From Persicaria tinctoria (lineage: Eukaryota > Streptophyta > Magnoliopsida > Caryophyllales > Polygonaceae), in contig JBANSL010000003.1 in the NCBI GenBank assembly GCA_037127255.1, positions 21,021,314-21,085,313 of the forward strand: a DNA stretch of 64,000 bases, given 5' to 3'. The notes under the pieces are model-generated. The model saw only the letters and a list, made by a program, of their open reading frames with translations, made no database searches and was not told where the DNA came from. The translations under genes were made by a program, and so were the position numbers. Position 1 is the first letter of the stretch. The number at the start of each line of letters is the position of its first letter. Shown here piece after piece: positions 21,256-31,310 of the stretch.

Positions 21256-22689
21256 TGATGGCATGCATTTAGGTAGGCATAATAGGTTGCATTTAGCTTA
21301 GTTATGATGCATATCATGCATGGTTTAAGCACGATTTGCATATTAGTTCTCTATGTTGTCGGAGTCGGAATCTACACGTTTTTATTGATTATTTCAGGTA
21401 ATGGTGGATCCGAGGAGGAGACATGAGTTGATAACGCATGAGATGAGAATGTATAGTTGATCGAAGAAGCTTACATGAGGATCTCAAGAGGTCCTGAGAA
21501 GAAGAAGCGAGCCTAAACGAAGAACAAGTCTGCATAAGTTGTCGCCAGAGATGCTGAACTTGTTTTTCACTTTCTGGAAGCCTCGGTTGTCCGATCGACT
21601 ATTATGATCATGCGTTGGAAAGCTCTTTCAGAGAGCTACAACTTTCATGTTGACGTCAAGAGCTGACTCAAAACAGATTTTCCGTGAAAGGCCTCTGGCT
21701 GCGGCCGCAGCAATCATGCGACGCCCACGGCCAATCAATTTGCGGCGGCCGCAGCATCCATGCTGCGCCCGCAGCATTAGCCGTCAGCACTTATCCGCAG
21801 CGTTTTAAATAATTAAAAACCCTAGATCTTCTTTATTTGTTTTATGGCCGACTTGGGTGTTATAAGGTCGACTTTTAGTGATTTTTCCAACACTTCTTCT
21901 ATTCTATTCATTCATCAGACAATTTAGAGATTTTGAGCGATGTCTTCCATGAGGAACTAAACTCATCTATTCTGCCTGCAATTTGAAGCTTTATTCGGAT
22001 TGATTGTGAGTTTCTAATTCTCGTTCCTTGTTTCCTATATTTGAATGTTTCAACTTCTTTGTGCTTGATTGTTTATTGTTTTGTTCTATCTTGTCTGGCC
22101 AACTTGTTAGATCAATTCAATCGCTAAGGTTTTGTAGATTCCAGGTTGTGAACCTTAACATAAGTGACAAACTTGTTCCTTTAGGGCTGGTTGAACTAAT
22201 TGAATGAGTAGGAAGTTGAATGTGTTGTTAAATCCTTTTTTAGGGACTGCAAATACCTTGGCTAATCTCTGAACTTAAAGCTATCAATTGGGTTAAATCC
22301 TTCTTTAGGGACTGTTCGATTGATAAGGGTTGCTAGGACTGGTTGGACTAGTAACTATATTAGGTCGGGACAAGGACATTCATAGGGAACTTAATAGGAC
22401 GAGAAGAAGTTACAAGGATCGCTTCAATCCAATAAAGTGGAAAATTGTAGGTAGAATTACTTCTCCTAATTGTCTACAACCAAATCCATTTACTTTGCTT
22501 GCTTACTCCGCTTTTATAAAAGGCGGAATTTTCACCCACTAAAACCCCCCAAACTGGTTACTTTAATTGACACATAAATCACACTTGAGTTATAATTTTC
22601 CCTGTGGGATCGACCTCTTGCTTATTGCCATACTTGCTTTAGGTTTGAGTTTTCTTTGGCGGAATCAACGATAGGTTTTACCTCCGTCA
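21256..22689 (+). mobile_element. Solo LTR inserted in the copia RNase H
   Basis: Termini TGATGG and CCGTCA with a perfect 5-bp duplication TCGCT (21251-21255 and 22690-22694) define a 1434-bp insert without coding capacity. CCCTGTGGGATCGACC at about 22607-22622, near the right end, resembles a motif common near the 3' end of long LTRs of plant gypsy elements, hence the plus orientation. A GC-rich cluster at 21700-21805 repeats GCGGCCGCAGC-type words. AGCTCTTTCAGAGAGCT at 21621-21637 is a perfect 6-bp hairpin also found, altered, at 4798-4814. Confidence 0.87.
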
Positions 22690-22694
22690 TCGCT

Positions 22695-23134
22695 CCACGT
22701 CTGGTTACTACTGTGTCTTCCTCAATGACACCCTTGTGTCGTGGTCGGCCAAGCGTCAGTCTGTCGTGTCTCGCTCCAGCGCTGAGGCCGAATACAGGGG
22801 TGTTGCCAACGTTGTCTCCGAGGGCTCTTGGCTCCGCAATCTCCTGCTTGAGCTCCGTTGCCCTCTTATGAAGGCCACTCTGATCTACACTGACAACGTC
22901 TCCGCCGTCTATCTGGCTAGCAACCCGGTCCAGCATCAACGCACGAAGCACATTGAGCTTGATCTCCACTTCGTCAGGGACATGGTTGCCATTTGACATG
23001 TCCGCGTTCTACATGTCCCGTCCTCTTATCAGTACGCTGATATATTCACCAAGGGTTTACCTAGACAGTTGTTCATTGATTTTCGTTCCAGTCTCACTGT
23101 ACGGCCCCCTCCAGTTTCGACTGCGGGGGTTTGA
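22695..23134 (+). pseudogene. Copia RNase H C-terminal part
   Basis: Continues the pol gene after the solo LTR: STSGYY region at 22695, then VSWSAKRQSVVSRSSAEAEY (22733-22792), YTDNVSAVYLASNPVQHQRT and KHIELDLHFVRD, with a TGA at 22994-22996. After it come VLHVPSSYQYADIFTKGL and the usual end before the polypurine tract. The motifs are standard copia RNase H. Confidence 0.88.
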
Positions 23135-23269
23135 TAGATTACATAGGTCTCCTCATGTATAGTGGGTCCAAAGCCCATTAAGGCCCAATACCTTTGTAAC
23201 CTATATATATGATTATCAATGAATGGAAACCCTTAAGGAGGACATTACAATCAATCTCATAGTCTCACA
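23132..23269 (+). repeat. Right LTR of the deleted copia element
   Basis: Starts TGATAGATTAC and ends AGTCTCACA, followed by the duplication AATTT. Confidence 0.92.
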
Positions 23270-23274
23270 AATTT

Positions 23275-24348
23275 AACTTATTTATCGAATATATTCAATA
23301 TATGTAGACTAAAGCACTAGTTTTAAAAAAAAAAACTCAAACAAAATAGTTTTCAAATTAAAACTTTAATCCAGTGATTTTGAAAAATAGAAAAAAACAT
23401 AAAATTTATATAAGAAAAATTATTTAAATTTTAATCTATTAATCTCTTAATCTAAACATAGATCAGTTTCCGATTCAATTGGCGATTTTTTATTTTTTGG
23501 GAAGATGTTTTTTCTTTCAAACTTTTATGGCAACCACAAAATACTTGTTATTTGGGCTAATGCATGGGGCCCAAAATTCACAAATGTTTGGACATAACGT
23601 GTTGTTGAGATTATCCTTATCCAGCCTCCTAATCACATATCCGCTATGCTTTTGTAATTTTGTCAATTGCTCGCTTCTTCCATATCCCACAATTTACAAG
23701 TTGACAAAGAAGGTGGGTCTACAACATCACTATTGTTTTTCTCAGCTTACACTAGATTTTTTTTTTACTAGGTTTAATGGTAAGATGGATTTTGTCTAAC
23801 GACAAGATAAAATTTATGTATTTACGCTCCTGTTCTTTTCATTTTTTCGAAAATAATAGCAAATTGCCTCGAGAAACGCTGGAGAAAGAAAGATGTTTTC
23901 CAATTAGAACCGCCGTCAATGGACAGATTTGAATACATCGATTGTGTTATTCTGAATTAAACTGCCGATGTAATTGCTTACCTCGCTCTATCCTTCCACT
24001 GATCTATCTTTTTTGGGATTTCATATCACATGGACTTTTTAATCGGATTGTTTATTTCAGAAGTAGTTTTTTTTATAAGGTAAAGATTTAGATGAGGTTC
24101 GGCTCGGCCTGCTGGCCACATTGGAGTATTTGTTAAGAAATGAGAAGGACCTAGGTGTAATTTAATTTTAATCATCTTGTCAATAGATGAAAATCCATGT
24201 TGCCGACTTTGTGAGTTTTTTTAGTAAGAAAATAATTTTAAAGTAGTTTTTTCAATTTTAATTACAAAGTTAATCAATTAATATAGAGTTTAGTTTAGTA
24301 ACAAATACGCAGTATCATAATTCAACAATAATTATTATTTTAAAATTA
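23275..24348. other. AT-rich intergenic sequence, no gene seen
   Basis: Short frames only. No recognisable protein, RNA or transposon termini were found here. Confidence 0.6.
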
Positions 24349-24350
24349 TA

Positions 24351-24547
24351 CTACATTCGTTTTAAAATATAGGTCATTTGATTTTTTGACATGTTTTTAA
24401 AAAAGAGTTGAAAACTATATAAAATATTAATAACAAGTATAATATTATTTAAATATATATATATATATATATTATATTTTATATAGTTTTTAGCTCTTTA
24501 AAAATGTGTTAAAAAGTTAAACGAGTTATATTTTGAGACGAATGGAG
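24351..24547. mobile_element. Stowaway-like MITE (197 bp)
   Basis: CTACATTCGTTTTAAAATAT and ATATTTTGAGACGAATGGAG are imperfect terminal inverted repeats flanked by TA (24349-24350 and 24548-24549). The interior is AT-rich with an (AT)n run. It lies about 500 bases upstream of the beta-propeller gene. Confidence 0.85.
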
Positions 24548-24847
24548 TATTTATTACAAGAGATTATAAATTGACAAATTAACGGAATGAATCATTTTTC
24601 ATAAATATGAGATCATATTTATAACGGAATGAATAATTTTTTATTCCAAAATTATAAATCGGTATTTCTATCTTGTATCATTAGAGTATAAGTTAAAAAC
24701 CTTAATCGAGAAAGTTGTCCTAGAAAATCAACAATAATAATAAATAAAATAATTTAAATTTGGAAAAAAAAAAAAAAAGATTGAGGTTGGGTATAGGATA
24801 GAAAACCCCATGTACAAGAATCTTCCGCTTTGAACTGGTTCCTGTTG

Positions 24848-24937
24848 CCACGTGGATGGGCATCCGCATATATGCGTTTTGCATTAGTGGAAGTTGGAAC
24901 CACCCGCCAAAAACGAGGCCCGTCATCAATGACGTCA
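24848..24937 (+). promoter_or_regulatory. G-box and TGACGTCA palindrome upstream of the propeller gene
   Basis: CCACGTGG at 24848-24855 and TGACGTCA at 24930-24937 are palindromic bZIP-type core sites, 111-193 bases before the start codon. CATATATGCG near 24866 is a weak TATA-like element. Function is inferred from motifs only. Confidence 0.5.
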
Positions 24938-25047
24938 TCCCACCCATCAAGGTTTAATGGTTATCCTCTCTTCACTGCAGAAATAACACCACGCAGTGAG
25001 CTCGAAACACTGAAAATAAAAACACCGAAATTTTGAAGAAAAAAAAA

Positions 25048-27186
25048 ATGAAACTTTTGATCCACCTCTCGTTGCTCTCTCTGTTCTCGGCCGTTCTTTG
25101 TTCATCGGATCAAGAACCCATAGCCCGAAGCTCCATAATCTTCACCACACTCGGAAGATCAAGGTACGCCTTTGACATATATACCCTTCCGATCCCACAT
25201 GATTTACGGTTGAACCCCGCCACCGAACTCAAAATCACCGATGGCATATCCGTCAATTTCAACGGCCACTTCCCCAATTCGTCCTCCTCCGCCTTCCTCC
25301 TATCCGGGAAATCCAAAATTCGCAATCTTCCCCCGCCGATCGAGCTTATTTACGTCACGGAGCGGGACGGCACCTCGAACATCTACTACGACGCCGTTTA
25401 CCAGCCCAACTCGGCGAGTCAACCCAGCCAATCCCCGACGCGCGTGCAGGTTCCGTTGCTGGAGACTCAGCCGGGCAACGGCCGGGTTTCGATGAAGGAT
25501 CGCCCGAGTTTGGTGGGTGACGAGCTGATTTACGTGTCGACTCATCAAGAATCGGGCGCGCCGAGAGCGAGTTGGGCCGCGGTTTACTCAACTCACCTCC
25601 CCACCGGGTCGACTCGGCGGCTGACACCGAAGGGGGTGGCGGATTTCAGCCCCGCTGTGTCTCCGTCGGGCCGGTGGACGGCGGTGGCCTCCTTTGGGAA
25701 GAGAGGGTGGGCCGGGGAAGTGGAGGAGCTCCGTACGGACATCTACGTCTTCTCGACTAAAACCGGGTCGGGTCGGGTCAAGGTCGTTGACCACGGCGGG
25801 TGGCCCTGTTGGGTGGACGACTTCACCTTCTATTTCCACCGGAGGAGCGACGAGGACGGGTGGTGGAGCGTTTACCGGGCTACGCTGCCCCAACTCGGCC
25901 CGGTCAGTGTTGACTCGGTGATCGTTGACCGAGTCACCCCACCGGGTCTCCACGCTTTCACGCCGGCGACGTCGCCTAGCAACAAAGAGATCATCGCCGT
26001 GGCCACGAGGAGACCCGGATCCGATTATCGCCATGTAGAGCTGTTTGATCTAGTCAACAAGGAGTTCATCGAGGTGACGTCATCAATTTCGCCTTACGCC
26101 CACCACCTTAACCCGTTTCTATATCCGGGTGGGGGTCGGGTCGGGTACCACAGGTGCAGAGGGGACCCAAGCAGGCATCTCTTCCTCGAAAACCTTGAAA
26201 ACCCACAACCCGATATATCTTTGTTTCGGGTGGATGGATCGTACCCGTCGTTCTCGCCCACGGGTGATCGGATCGCTTTTGTCTCATTTCCGGGTTTGTT
26301 TGTTGTGAACTGGGACGGTTCAAACCAACGAGAGGTTTTCAAGGGAACCGCCTGGTCAACTGCTTGGGACCCGGTTCGAGAAGGAGTGGTCTACACGAAT
26401 ACGGGTCCAACTTTCGCAAGTGAGGAGACCGAGGTGGATGTTATCTCGGTCCATGTGGACGATGAAAATCTGGCATTCAAGAAGTTGACTATAGGCGGTA
26501 AAAATAACGCATTCCCATCCCCGTCACCGGATGGGAAATGGATCGTGTTCAGGTCAGGTCGAACGGGTCATAAGAACCTATACATAATGGATGCGGTGGA
26601 CGGTGAATCGAGTCATCTTCAGAGGTTGACAGAAGGCCCATGGACCGACACAATGTGTAATTGGTCACCGGATGGGGAATGGATTGCATTTGCATCGGAT
26701 AGGGAAGACCCAGGTAGCGGGTCTTACGAGTTGTTCATGATCCACCCGAATGGGACGGGCCTCCGAAAAGTGTTTCAAAGCGGGTCAGGTGGGCGGGCCA
26801 ACCACCCATGGTTTAGCCCAGACACGAAGAGCATTGTGTTTACTTCGGACTATGGAGGGGTGTCAGCAGAGCCCGTGTCAAACCCGCATCATTACCAGCC
26901 CTATGGAGATATATACATAGCTCGATTGGACGGTACAAAGATCCAGAGGTTGACGCATAACTCGTATGAGGATGGGACTCCTACATGGGGGCGAAGGTTC
27001 TTGAGGCCCGTGGATGTGGTTCAACCGACGGATGGAGATGGGTGTGACATTGAGGATTGTCATTGGCTCAATATAAGGCTACAAGGTCCAAGACACGCAC
27101 TAGGGGCATCGAAAAGGGCTCAGTGTGGCCTGGGAACATATGAACAAGTCCTAGTGAACCAACATCATATGTATAGTGATCAATGA
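25048..27186 (+). CDS. Secreted DPP6-N/TolB-like beta-propeller protein (712 aa, single exon)
   Basis: The start is the ATG at 25048. The frame can be read 15 bases further up only from a TTG. The product begins with a hydrophobic signal peptide (about residues 1-19, LLIHLSLLSLFSAVLCSS), so it enters the secretory pathway. The body is built of WD40-like (PD40) beta-propeller strands, recognisable as SPSGRW (205-210), SFSPTGDRIAFVS (401-413), PSPDGKWIVFRS (492-503), NWSPDGEWIAFASD (538-551) and WFSPDTKSIVFTSDYG (588-603). A cysteine-rich tail is near 665-693. This matches the intronless plant family annotated as DPP6 N-terminal domain-like proteins. It lacks the C-terminal alpha/beta-hydrolase domain of true S9 peptidases, so peptidase activity is not expected. 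The substrate or partner is unknown. The first half of the CDS is notably GC-rich compared with its flanks. Confidence 0.88.
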   Translation: MKLLIHLSLLSLFSAVLCSSDQEPIARSSIIFTTLGRSRYAFDIYTLPIPHDLRLNPATELKITDGISVNFNGHFPNSSSSAFLLSGKSKIRNLPPPIELIYVTERDGTSNIYYDAVYQPNSASQPSQSPTRVQVPLLETQPGNGRVSMKDRPSLVGDELIYVSTHQESGAPRASWAAVYSTHLPTGSTRRLTPKGVADFSPAVSPSGRWTAVASFGKRGWAGEVEELRTDIYVFSTKTGSGRVKVVDHGGWPCWVDDFTFYFHRRSDEDGWWSVYRATLPQLGPVSVDSVIVDRVTPPGLHAFTPATSPSNKEIIAVATRRPGSDYRHVELFDLVNKEFIEVTSSISPYAHHLNPFLYPGGGRVGYHRCRGDPSRHLFLENLENPQPDISLFRVDGSYPSFSPTGDRIAFVSFPGLFVVNWDGSNQREVFKGTAWSTAWDPVREGVVYTNTGPTFASEETEVDVISVHVDDENLAFKKLTIGGKNNAFPSPSPDGKWIVFRSGRTGHKNLYIMDAVDGESSHLQRLTEGPWTDTMCNWSPDGEWIAFASDREDPGSGSYELFMIHPNGTGLRKVFQSGSGGRANHPWFSPDTKSIVFTSDYGGVSAEPVSNPHHYQPYGDIYIARLDGTKIQRLTHNSYEDGTPTWGRRFLRPVDVVQPTDGDGCDIEDCHWLNIRLQGPRHALGASKRAQCGLGTYEQVLVNQHHMYSDQ

Positions 27187-28346
27187 GGTTTGAGATCTCT
27201 AGTGCCTAAATGCATAATGTAGTTGTTTATGATGCACGTACTATGTATGTCTCCAAGAGTCGAGTTCTCGTCTCACCGATCTAATGCTTCTAGCGCTTGA
27301 CATCCCTCTGTATGTATTGTGATATACTAATATATCATAGTTATCTAGTAGTGTCCTAACATTGTTCATGGATAGTTAAGTTCATCTATTATGTGGTGGT
27401 CATCTCGACTTTAGTAAATTTTGACCCCATTGTAGGCACCGGTTTAGGTTGAAAAACCTACGATGTAAAGAAATGGCAAGTCGAAAACTGATTTATATGG
27501 TGGGAGGAATGTAACCTCAATCGTCCGAGATCGATCAATTACCCGATTTTCGAGATGTGAAAACTGCAAGGGGAAGTGAAAACTAGACATCTTTCTTATA
27601 TGAGCTTCACTTGCTTTTAGTAGTTTTGGGGAGTTGCTAATTATGTGTGCTTAGGTGCCCGAAGGCACGTCTTGTGAACAAAGTCATTTGAGTGTGCCTT
27701 TCAACTACTCCATGCCTCGTTGAGTGTTGTCTATTTTAGATGATTTCCAAGCCTGAAACTGATATCATGTTGTCACAATTTAACATAGTTTTTCTTAATT
27801 AACCTATGGTTTCTACTTTTTCCTAGCTTCAAGGAGTTAATTGTTCTTTAAAATAACAGGATTACCAATCACAAATTAGTGTAGCGGAGAATATGATTTG
27901 TGGGAGGGTCCCACATTGGTTAGAAAATGAATCCAAGTTTTCCATATAAGTCGGTGGGCTACCTCATCTAACACCAATTGATTTTAGGATGAAACCCCAC
28001 TCGGCTTGGTTAGTGCGTATGGGCGCTTGGGCGTGTGATCCGATTGAATTCGATCGCTCTAGACTTAATACTCTCTCATCTCATCACCTATATTTGAATT
28101 GAAAGTGCTCTTCTTTTCTTTCCCTCTAGCTAGCTTAAGAAATAGGATCAAATGATCGATCAATGTAGCTTAATTTGTTTGGGCCCCACCAAACCCCACC
28201 CCCGGCGCCTTTAATCTCGCCTAGATTAGCTATTTATTCAAATTCCATCTTACAACCTTCAATCCAACGCCTTTAAATAACACACTTCCAAATTCACTCT
28301 TCAAATCCAAATTTTAGCGAAAGCTCACTTGCATTTTATAGTGAAG
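27187..28346. other. Intergenic region with an unassigned repeat-like block
   Basis: The 3' UTR of the propeller gene is presumably at the left. At about 27880-28045 there is a block with GGTCCCACATTGG, GGTGGGCTACCTCATC and CACCAATTGATTTTAGGATG. From memory, such words recur in plant intergenic repeats, but I found no ends or target duplication. No ORF of note. The 5' leader of the next gene follows from about 28250. Confidence 0.4.
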
Positions 28347-28871
28347 ATGAGAGAAGTGGATGACTCCTTCAAGAAGCCCGGCGCCGTTCCTTTCAAGTGG
28401 GAGTCGAAGCCCGGTGTCCCAAAGCCTCATCACCGATCCATATTGCGCGATCACAGCCATCATCCATCGCCCAAGCTCACGCCCCCACCCTCCGGGGTAT
28501 GCTTCACCCCTCCGCTGGTTCTCGGGCCAGCCCGTTCATTCCGCTCCGTGACCCGTTTGCGGCACGACAAGCACATGCTTGAGCCCATGGGCCCGACCCG
28601 GCCCATTGTGGTCAGTGCTGGGTGCTTCTTTTCGCCTTTGTTTAGGAAGAGGTGGGCCAAGAAGAAGAAGAAGAAGGTGGCTCATATTGGAACCCCGGAG
28701 CATGAGTTCGATCCGTCTGACTTGGAAACATTAGCTCAATGGTCCGACTCAAACCGAAAATCGATGTCTTTGTGGGAGTCGTCGTCGACTTGTTCTTCCT
28801 CTTTCTCTTCACATAGGTCATCACCTCGGCCTGTCCGTGATCCAGAATGGGCCGGGTTCGGGTTGTTTTGA
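28347..28871 (+). CDS. DUF688-type small basic protein (174 aa)
   Basis: ATG at 28347 is the first in-frame ATG. The frame upstream opens only at a TTG. Residues 11-26 (PGAVPFKWESKPGVPK) match the N-terminal signature of plant DUF688 proteins, in which a short PFKWE..PG.PK element precedes a Pro-rich region. A basic run at 100-110 (RKRWAKKKKKK) could act as a nuclear localisation signal. The C-terminal third is Ser-rich. No enzyme motif, signal peptide or membrane segment is visible. Molecular function is unknown for the family as far as I know. The gene appears intronless and complete. The family assignment rests mainly on the N-terminal motif. Confidence 0.72.
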   Translation: MREVDDSFKKPGAVPFKWESKPGVPKPHHRSILRDHSHHPSPKLTPPPSGVCFTPPLVLGPARSFRSVTRLRHDKHMLEPMGPTRPIVVSAGCFFSPLFRKRWAKKKKKKVAHIGTPEHEFDPSDLETLAQWSDSNRKSMSLWESSSTCSSSFSSHRSSPRPVRDPEWAGFGLF

Positions 28872-30763
28872 AGTTCGATTGAGTAATCAGGGAATGTTGC
28901 TGATCACAAAGCACACCGGTCGTTCTCTCGCCCTCTATTTACCCCGAAAAATAAATGAGATTTCATTCCCTTGTAGAGTTGTAGACTTGTAGGGGTGTTA
29001 TATCTGGATCTGGCCATGCCATATACCTATAATTTTTTCGAAACATGGATTGATCAATGATATGTTGCAAAAACACAGTATACCGCTTTTTCCTATAGCT
29101 GTTGAATCTATGCTGCTACTGATGTTTGTTGATCATTTGGCACTCGACTAAGAGTAAACTAACTCTAGATGTAGAAATATTATCAGCCAGCTGCATCAAC
29201 TGTTCGAGCTCGAATATAGAACAAAGATGGGGCTTTACCACAGCTTTCGATGAGGTGAAAGGCTGGCTTTGAGCCACTCTGCAAAGCCTGGGTAAAGGCT
29301 TGGTGAAGTAAACTTTACTTGGAGCCACTCAGCAGCATCCTCAAAGCAGCGTGCAGTACTATATTATCAAGGGGAGGGTGATATATATCGACTCCTCTAA
29401 AGTCATCTATGTATAACACGGGGCATTTCACCCAGTATAAAAACTAATAAAACACTCACATCAGTGACCAAACCTCCAAATAACAAACCCGCAATCGTAT
29501 CAGTGAACTCAAAAGAGAACTGCAGGTGAAACTAAAAATTAACAGAAACTTGCCAATCAAACAAGTAGGTTCTAATTTCAACCTAAAGATGAAATCGTGA
29601 AACAAAGATAGGGAAATATAATGACAAGGTGTATTGCTTAAAGTTCCAAACCTTGAAATCAAGGGCAGCATGCCAGAAATAGTATTACTGACCTTTCTGT
29701 GACATTTAAGCACCTTTTTTGTCAGCAGATGATATACTTCACATTCACAAACATCAGAAAATAGTGTCCTACAATTTTTGGCTCTTGAAATCCAGCATCC
29801 AATGGCAAAACCAGTCTCATATTTGGCAGTTCAAAGAGACTTCTTACCATCTACCTTGATCCTCCGCAACTCCATATTTCTCCTTCAAGGCCTCCCCTTG
29901 AACCGGTGAGCTCTCTTTGTGCCTTCAAGGCCTCCCCTTGAACCGGTGAGCTCTCTTTGTGTGGCCTCAAGGTTGAACAACTTGTTCATTCAAGAGTCAT
30001 CAGCAAATCATCAGACTCTGATGACTCTACATTAGAATGATGCAGTTCAGCCAGATCACACAACGAAAGCTCATTCCCGTTTGTGGGGAGGCCTCGAAGA
30101 ATCTGGTGTTTGAAGGAGAAATATTTAGTTGTGAAGGAGAATCTGGTGTTTGAAGGAGAAATATTTAGTTGTGAAGGAGGGCGAGAAATCTGCCCCGTTT
30201 CAGAAGGTGTGGACAGACAAAGCCAAGACTGAGGCATTTGAAAAACCCAAGCTGCATTGACAAACCCAAGCTTTCTCATGGAGTAATGAGAAAATCTATC
30301 AATGTTTTGAAAATCCCAAGCTGTATTGACTGTGTGGGGCATTTAACTTCAAGTGCCCAATATAGTCAATTAGTCAGTCTAGACTCTTACTATCTATGTT
30401 TGGTTTAAAATCAATTGCATCAAATCCATAGCTCCTCAAAACATAATACAAATACAACCGATATTCAGACAGCTTTAATCAAAGTTCAAACAGACCAGAG
30501 AACCAATTGCACAAGGACAAACTATCAACTGGCCATGGAGGAGAAAATCTCAAACAATAGAGTTTGAATATAGATAGTCAAAATCACAATCTTGCATTAC
30601 TTCGACTTTTAAGATCAACAACAACAAAGGGTAGTCCACAACAGAGATGATCATTCAATTCTAAATAATCTAAATTCCAAAATCATAGATAACACCGCCA
30701 TGAAATAACATAACTGAGATGGAAAAAAGAGGGAGCATTTGTGATCCCTCTACTTGGATCCAA
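28872..30763. other. Intergenic region with short tandem duplications
   Basis: No complete gene recognised. A roughly 40-bp unit beginning CCTTCAAGGCCTCCCC is present twice in tandem at about 29882-29961. A second 40-bp unit with GGTGTTTGAAGGAGAAATAT is repeated twice at about 30099-30178. CAGCTTGGG-(A/T)TTTTCAAA occurs twice at about 30233-30326. The minus strand at 29456-29713 and 29986-30342 is open but matches no family I know. The right part presumably holds the 3' UTR of the ribosomal gene. Confidence 0.5.
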
Positions 30764-30961
30764 TCAACGAAGCCTCCTGGCTTCCCTCTCGGACTCAAGA
30801 AGGGTGAGGATATCGCCTTCTCTGACTGGTCCCTTGACGTTCCTCATGATGAAACGGTTCTGATCGTCCAAGAACTTGACCCTAACTTGAGTCACCTGAC
30901 CACGGGACCCTGTACGGCCCATCACCTTCACCACAAGAGCGTGCTTTATCGCGGAATCCAT
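30764..30961 (-). CDS. RPS28: 40S ribosomal protein S28 (eS28), 65 aa
   Basis: The 65-residue product is a full-length, near-perfect eS28, with the conserved core [19 protein letters not shown] and the invariant C-terminus [12 protein letters not shown]. It is a small OB-fold protein of the 40S head near the mRNA exit. The coding part is one exon. The leader is interrupted by an intron at 30964-31128 (minus strand: donor GG/GTCTGTTC side at 31128, acceptor TTTTTGCAG ending at 30964), placing the ATG three bases into exon 2. The leader exon carries pyrimidine-rich TCTCTCTCTC sequence, a TOP-like feature. The intron means this is an expressed-type locus and not a processed copy. I see no disabling change. 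Confidence 0.96.
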   Translation of the reverse strand: MDSAIKHALVVKVMGRTGSRGQVTQVRVKFLDDQNRFIMRNVKGPVREGDILTLLESEREARRLR

Positions 30962-30963
30962 TA

Positions 30964-31128
30964 CTGCAAAAAGGAAAAATGGAAACCTGTTATACTCAAC
31001 ATGGTAATCTCAAATCAAATAATGCAACCAAGCTCCAAAATTGAAAACCGAGTCGATAGTTAGCGCTAAATTGATAAGATGTTTGAGTTCGGAATAGGAG
31101 ATTGAGAGGCGGCGAGGAAGAACAGACC
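30964..31128 (-). other. RPS28: 5' UTR intron of RPS28
   Basis: On the minus strand the intron begins GTCTGTTC at 31128 after GGATCAG and ends TTTTTGCAG at 30964. Its length is 165 bases. The splice sites are canonical but inferred from sequence only. Confidence 0.7.
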
Positions 31129-31139
31129 TGATCCAAGCT

Positions 31140-31310
31140 CCCGACGAAAACCCTAGCAGCCGCTGAGAATGAGAGAGAGAGAGAGAGATAATAGTTAGGG
31201 CTCGGAGAAGTGTTTATGGTAGAGATCGTGGGGAACAAATACTAATTGATGGGCCTGAACTGGGCCATGATCTAATTGGCCCAAGTGTTCATATCAGCCC
31301 ATTAAAATTT
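31140..31310 (-). promoter_or_regulatory. RPS28: RPS28 leader and promoter with telo-box and site II motifs
   Basis: AAACCCTA (telo-box) is at about 31149-31156 on the plus strand. GGGCC/GGCCCA site II elements lie at about 31250, 31262, 31277 and 31296. This combination is typical of plant ribosomal-protein and other translation-related promoters, where TCP-type factors bind site II. Confidence 0.7.

Larger units (their letters stand above)
19547..23269 (+). mobile_element. Internally deleted Ty1/copia element with short LTRs
   Basis: 138-bp LTRs at 19547-19684 and 23132-23269 are flanked by a perfect 5-bp duplication AATTT (19542-19546 and 23270-23274). A polypurine-like CGGGGGTT precedes the right LTR. 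TGTTATCACAAC after the left LTR is a poor match to the usual TGGTATCAGAGC primer site. Most of gag and the whole integrase are missing, and a 1434-bp solo LTR sits inside RNase H. The LTRs differ at about 11 of 138 positions, so the insertion is much older than the Sirevirus. RT motifs such as STPVD-type ATPVDTSNKLS suggest the Ale/Retrofit group, uncertain. Confidence 0.9.

Noticed and set aside
25033..25047. Upstream extension of the beta-propeller protein by five residues (MKKKK)
   Set aside because: Position 25033 is TTG, not ATG. The first ATG in frame is 25048, and it begins a proper signal peptide.
27880..28045. Cassandra-type TRIM with embedded 5S rRNA sequence
   Set aside because: I looked for the 5S internal-control-region words and did not find them.
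28329..28346. Upstream extension of the DUF688-type protein
   Set aside because: It starts at TTG. The ATG at 28347 is the natural start.
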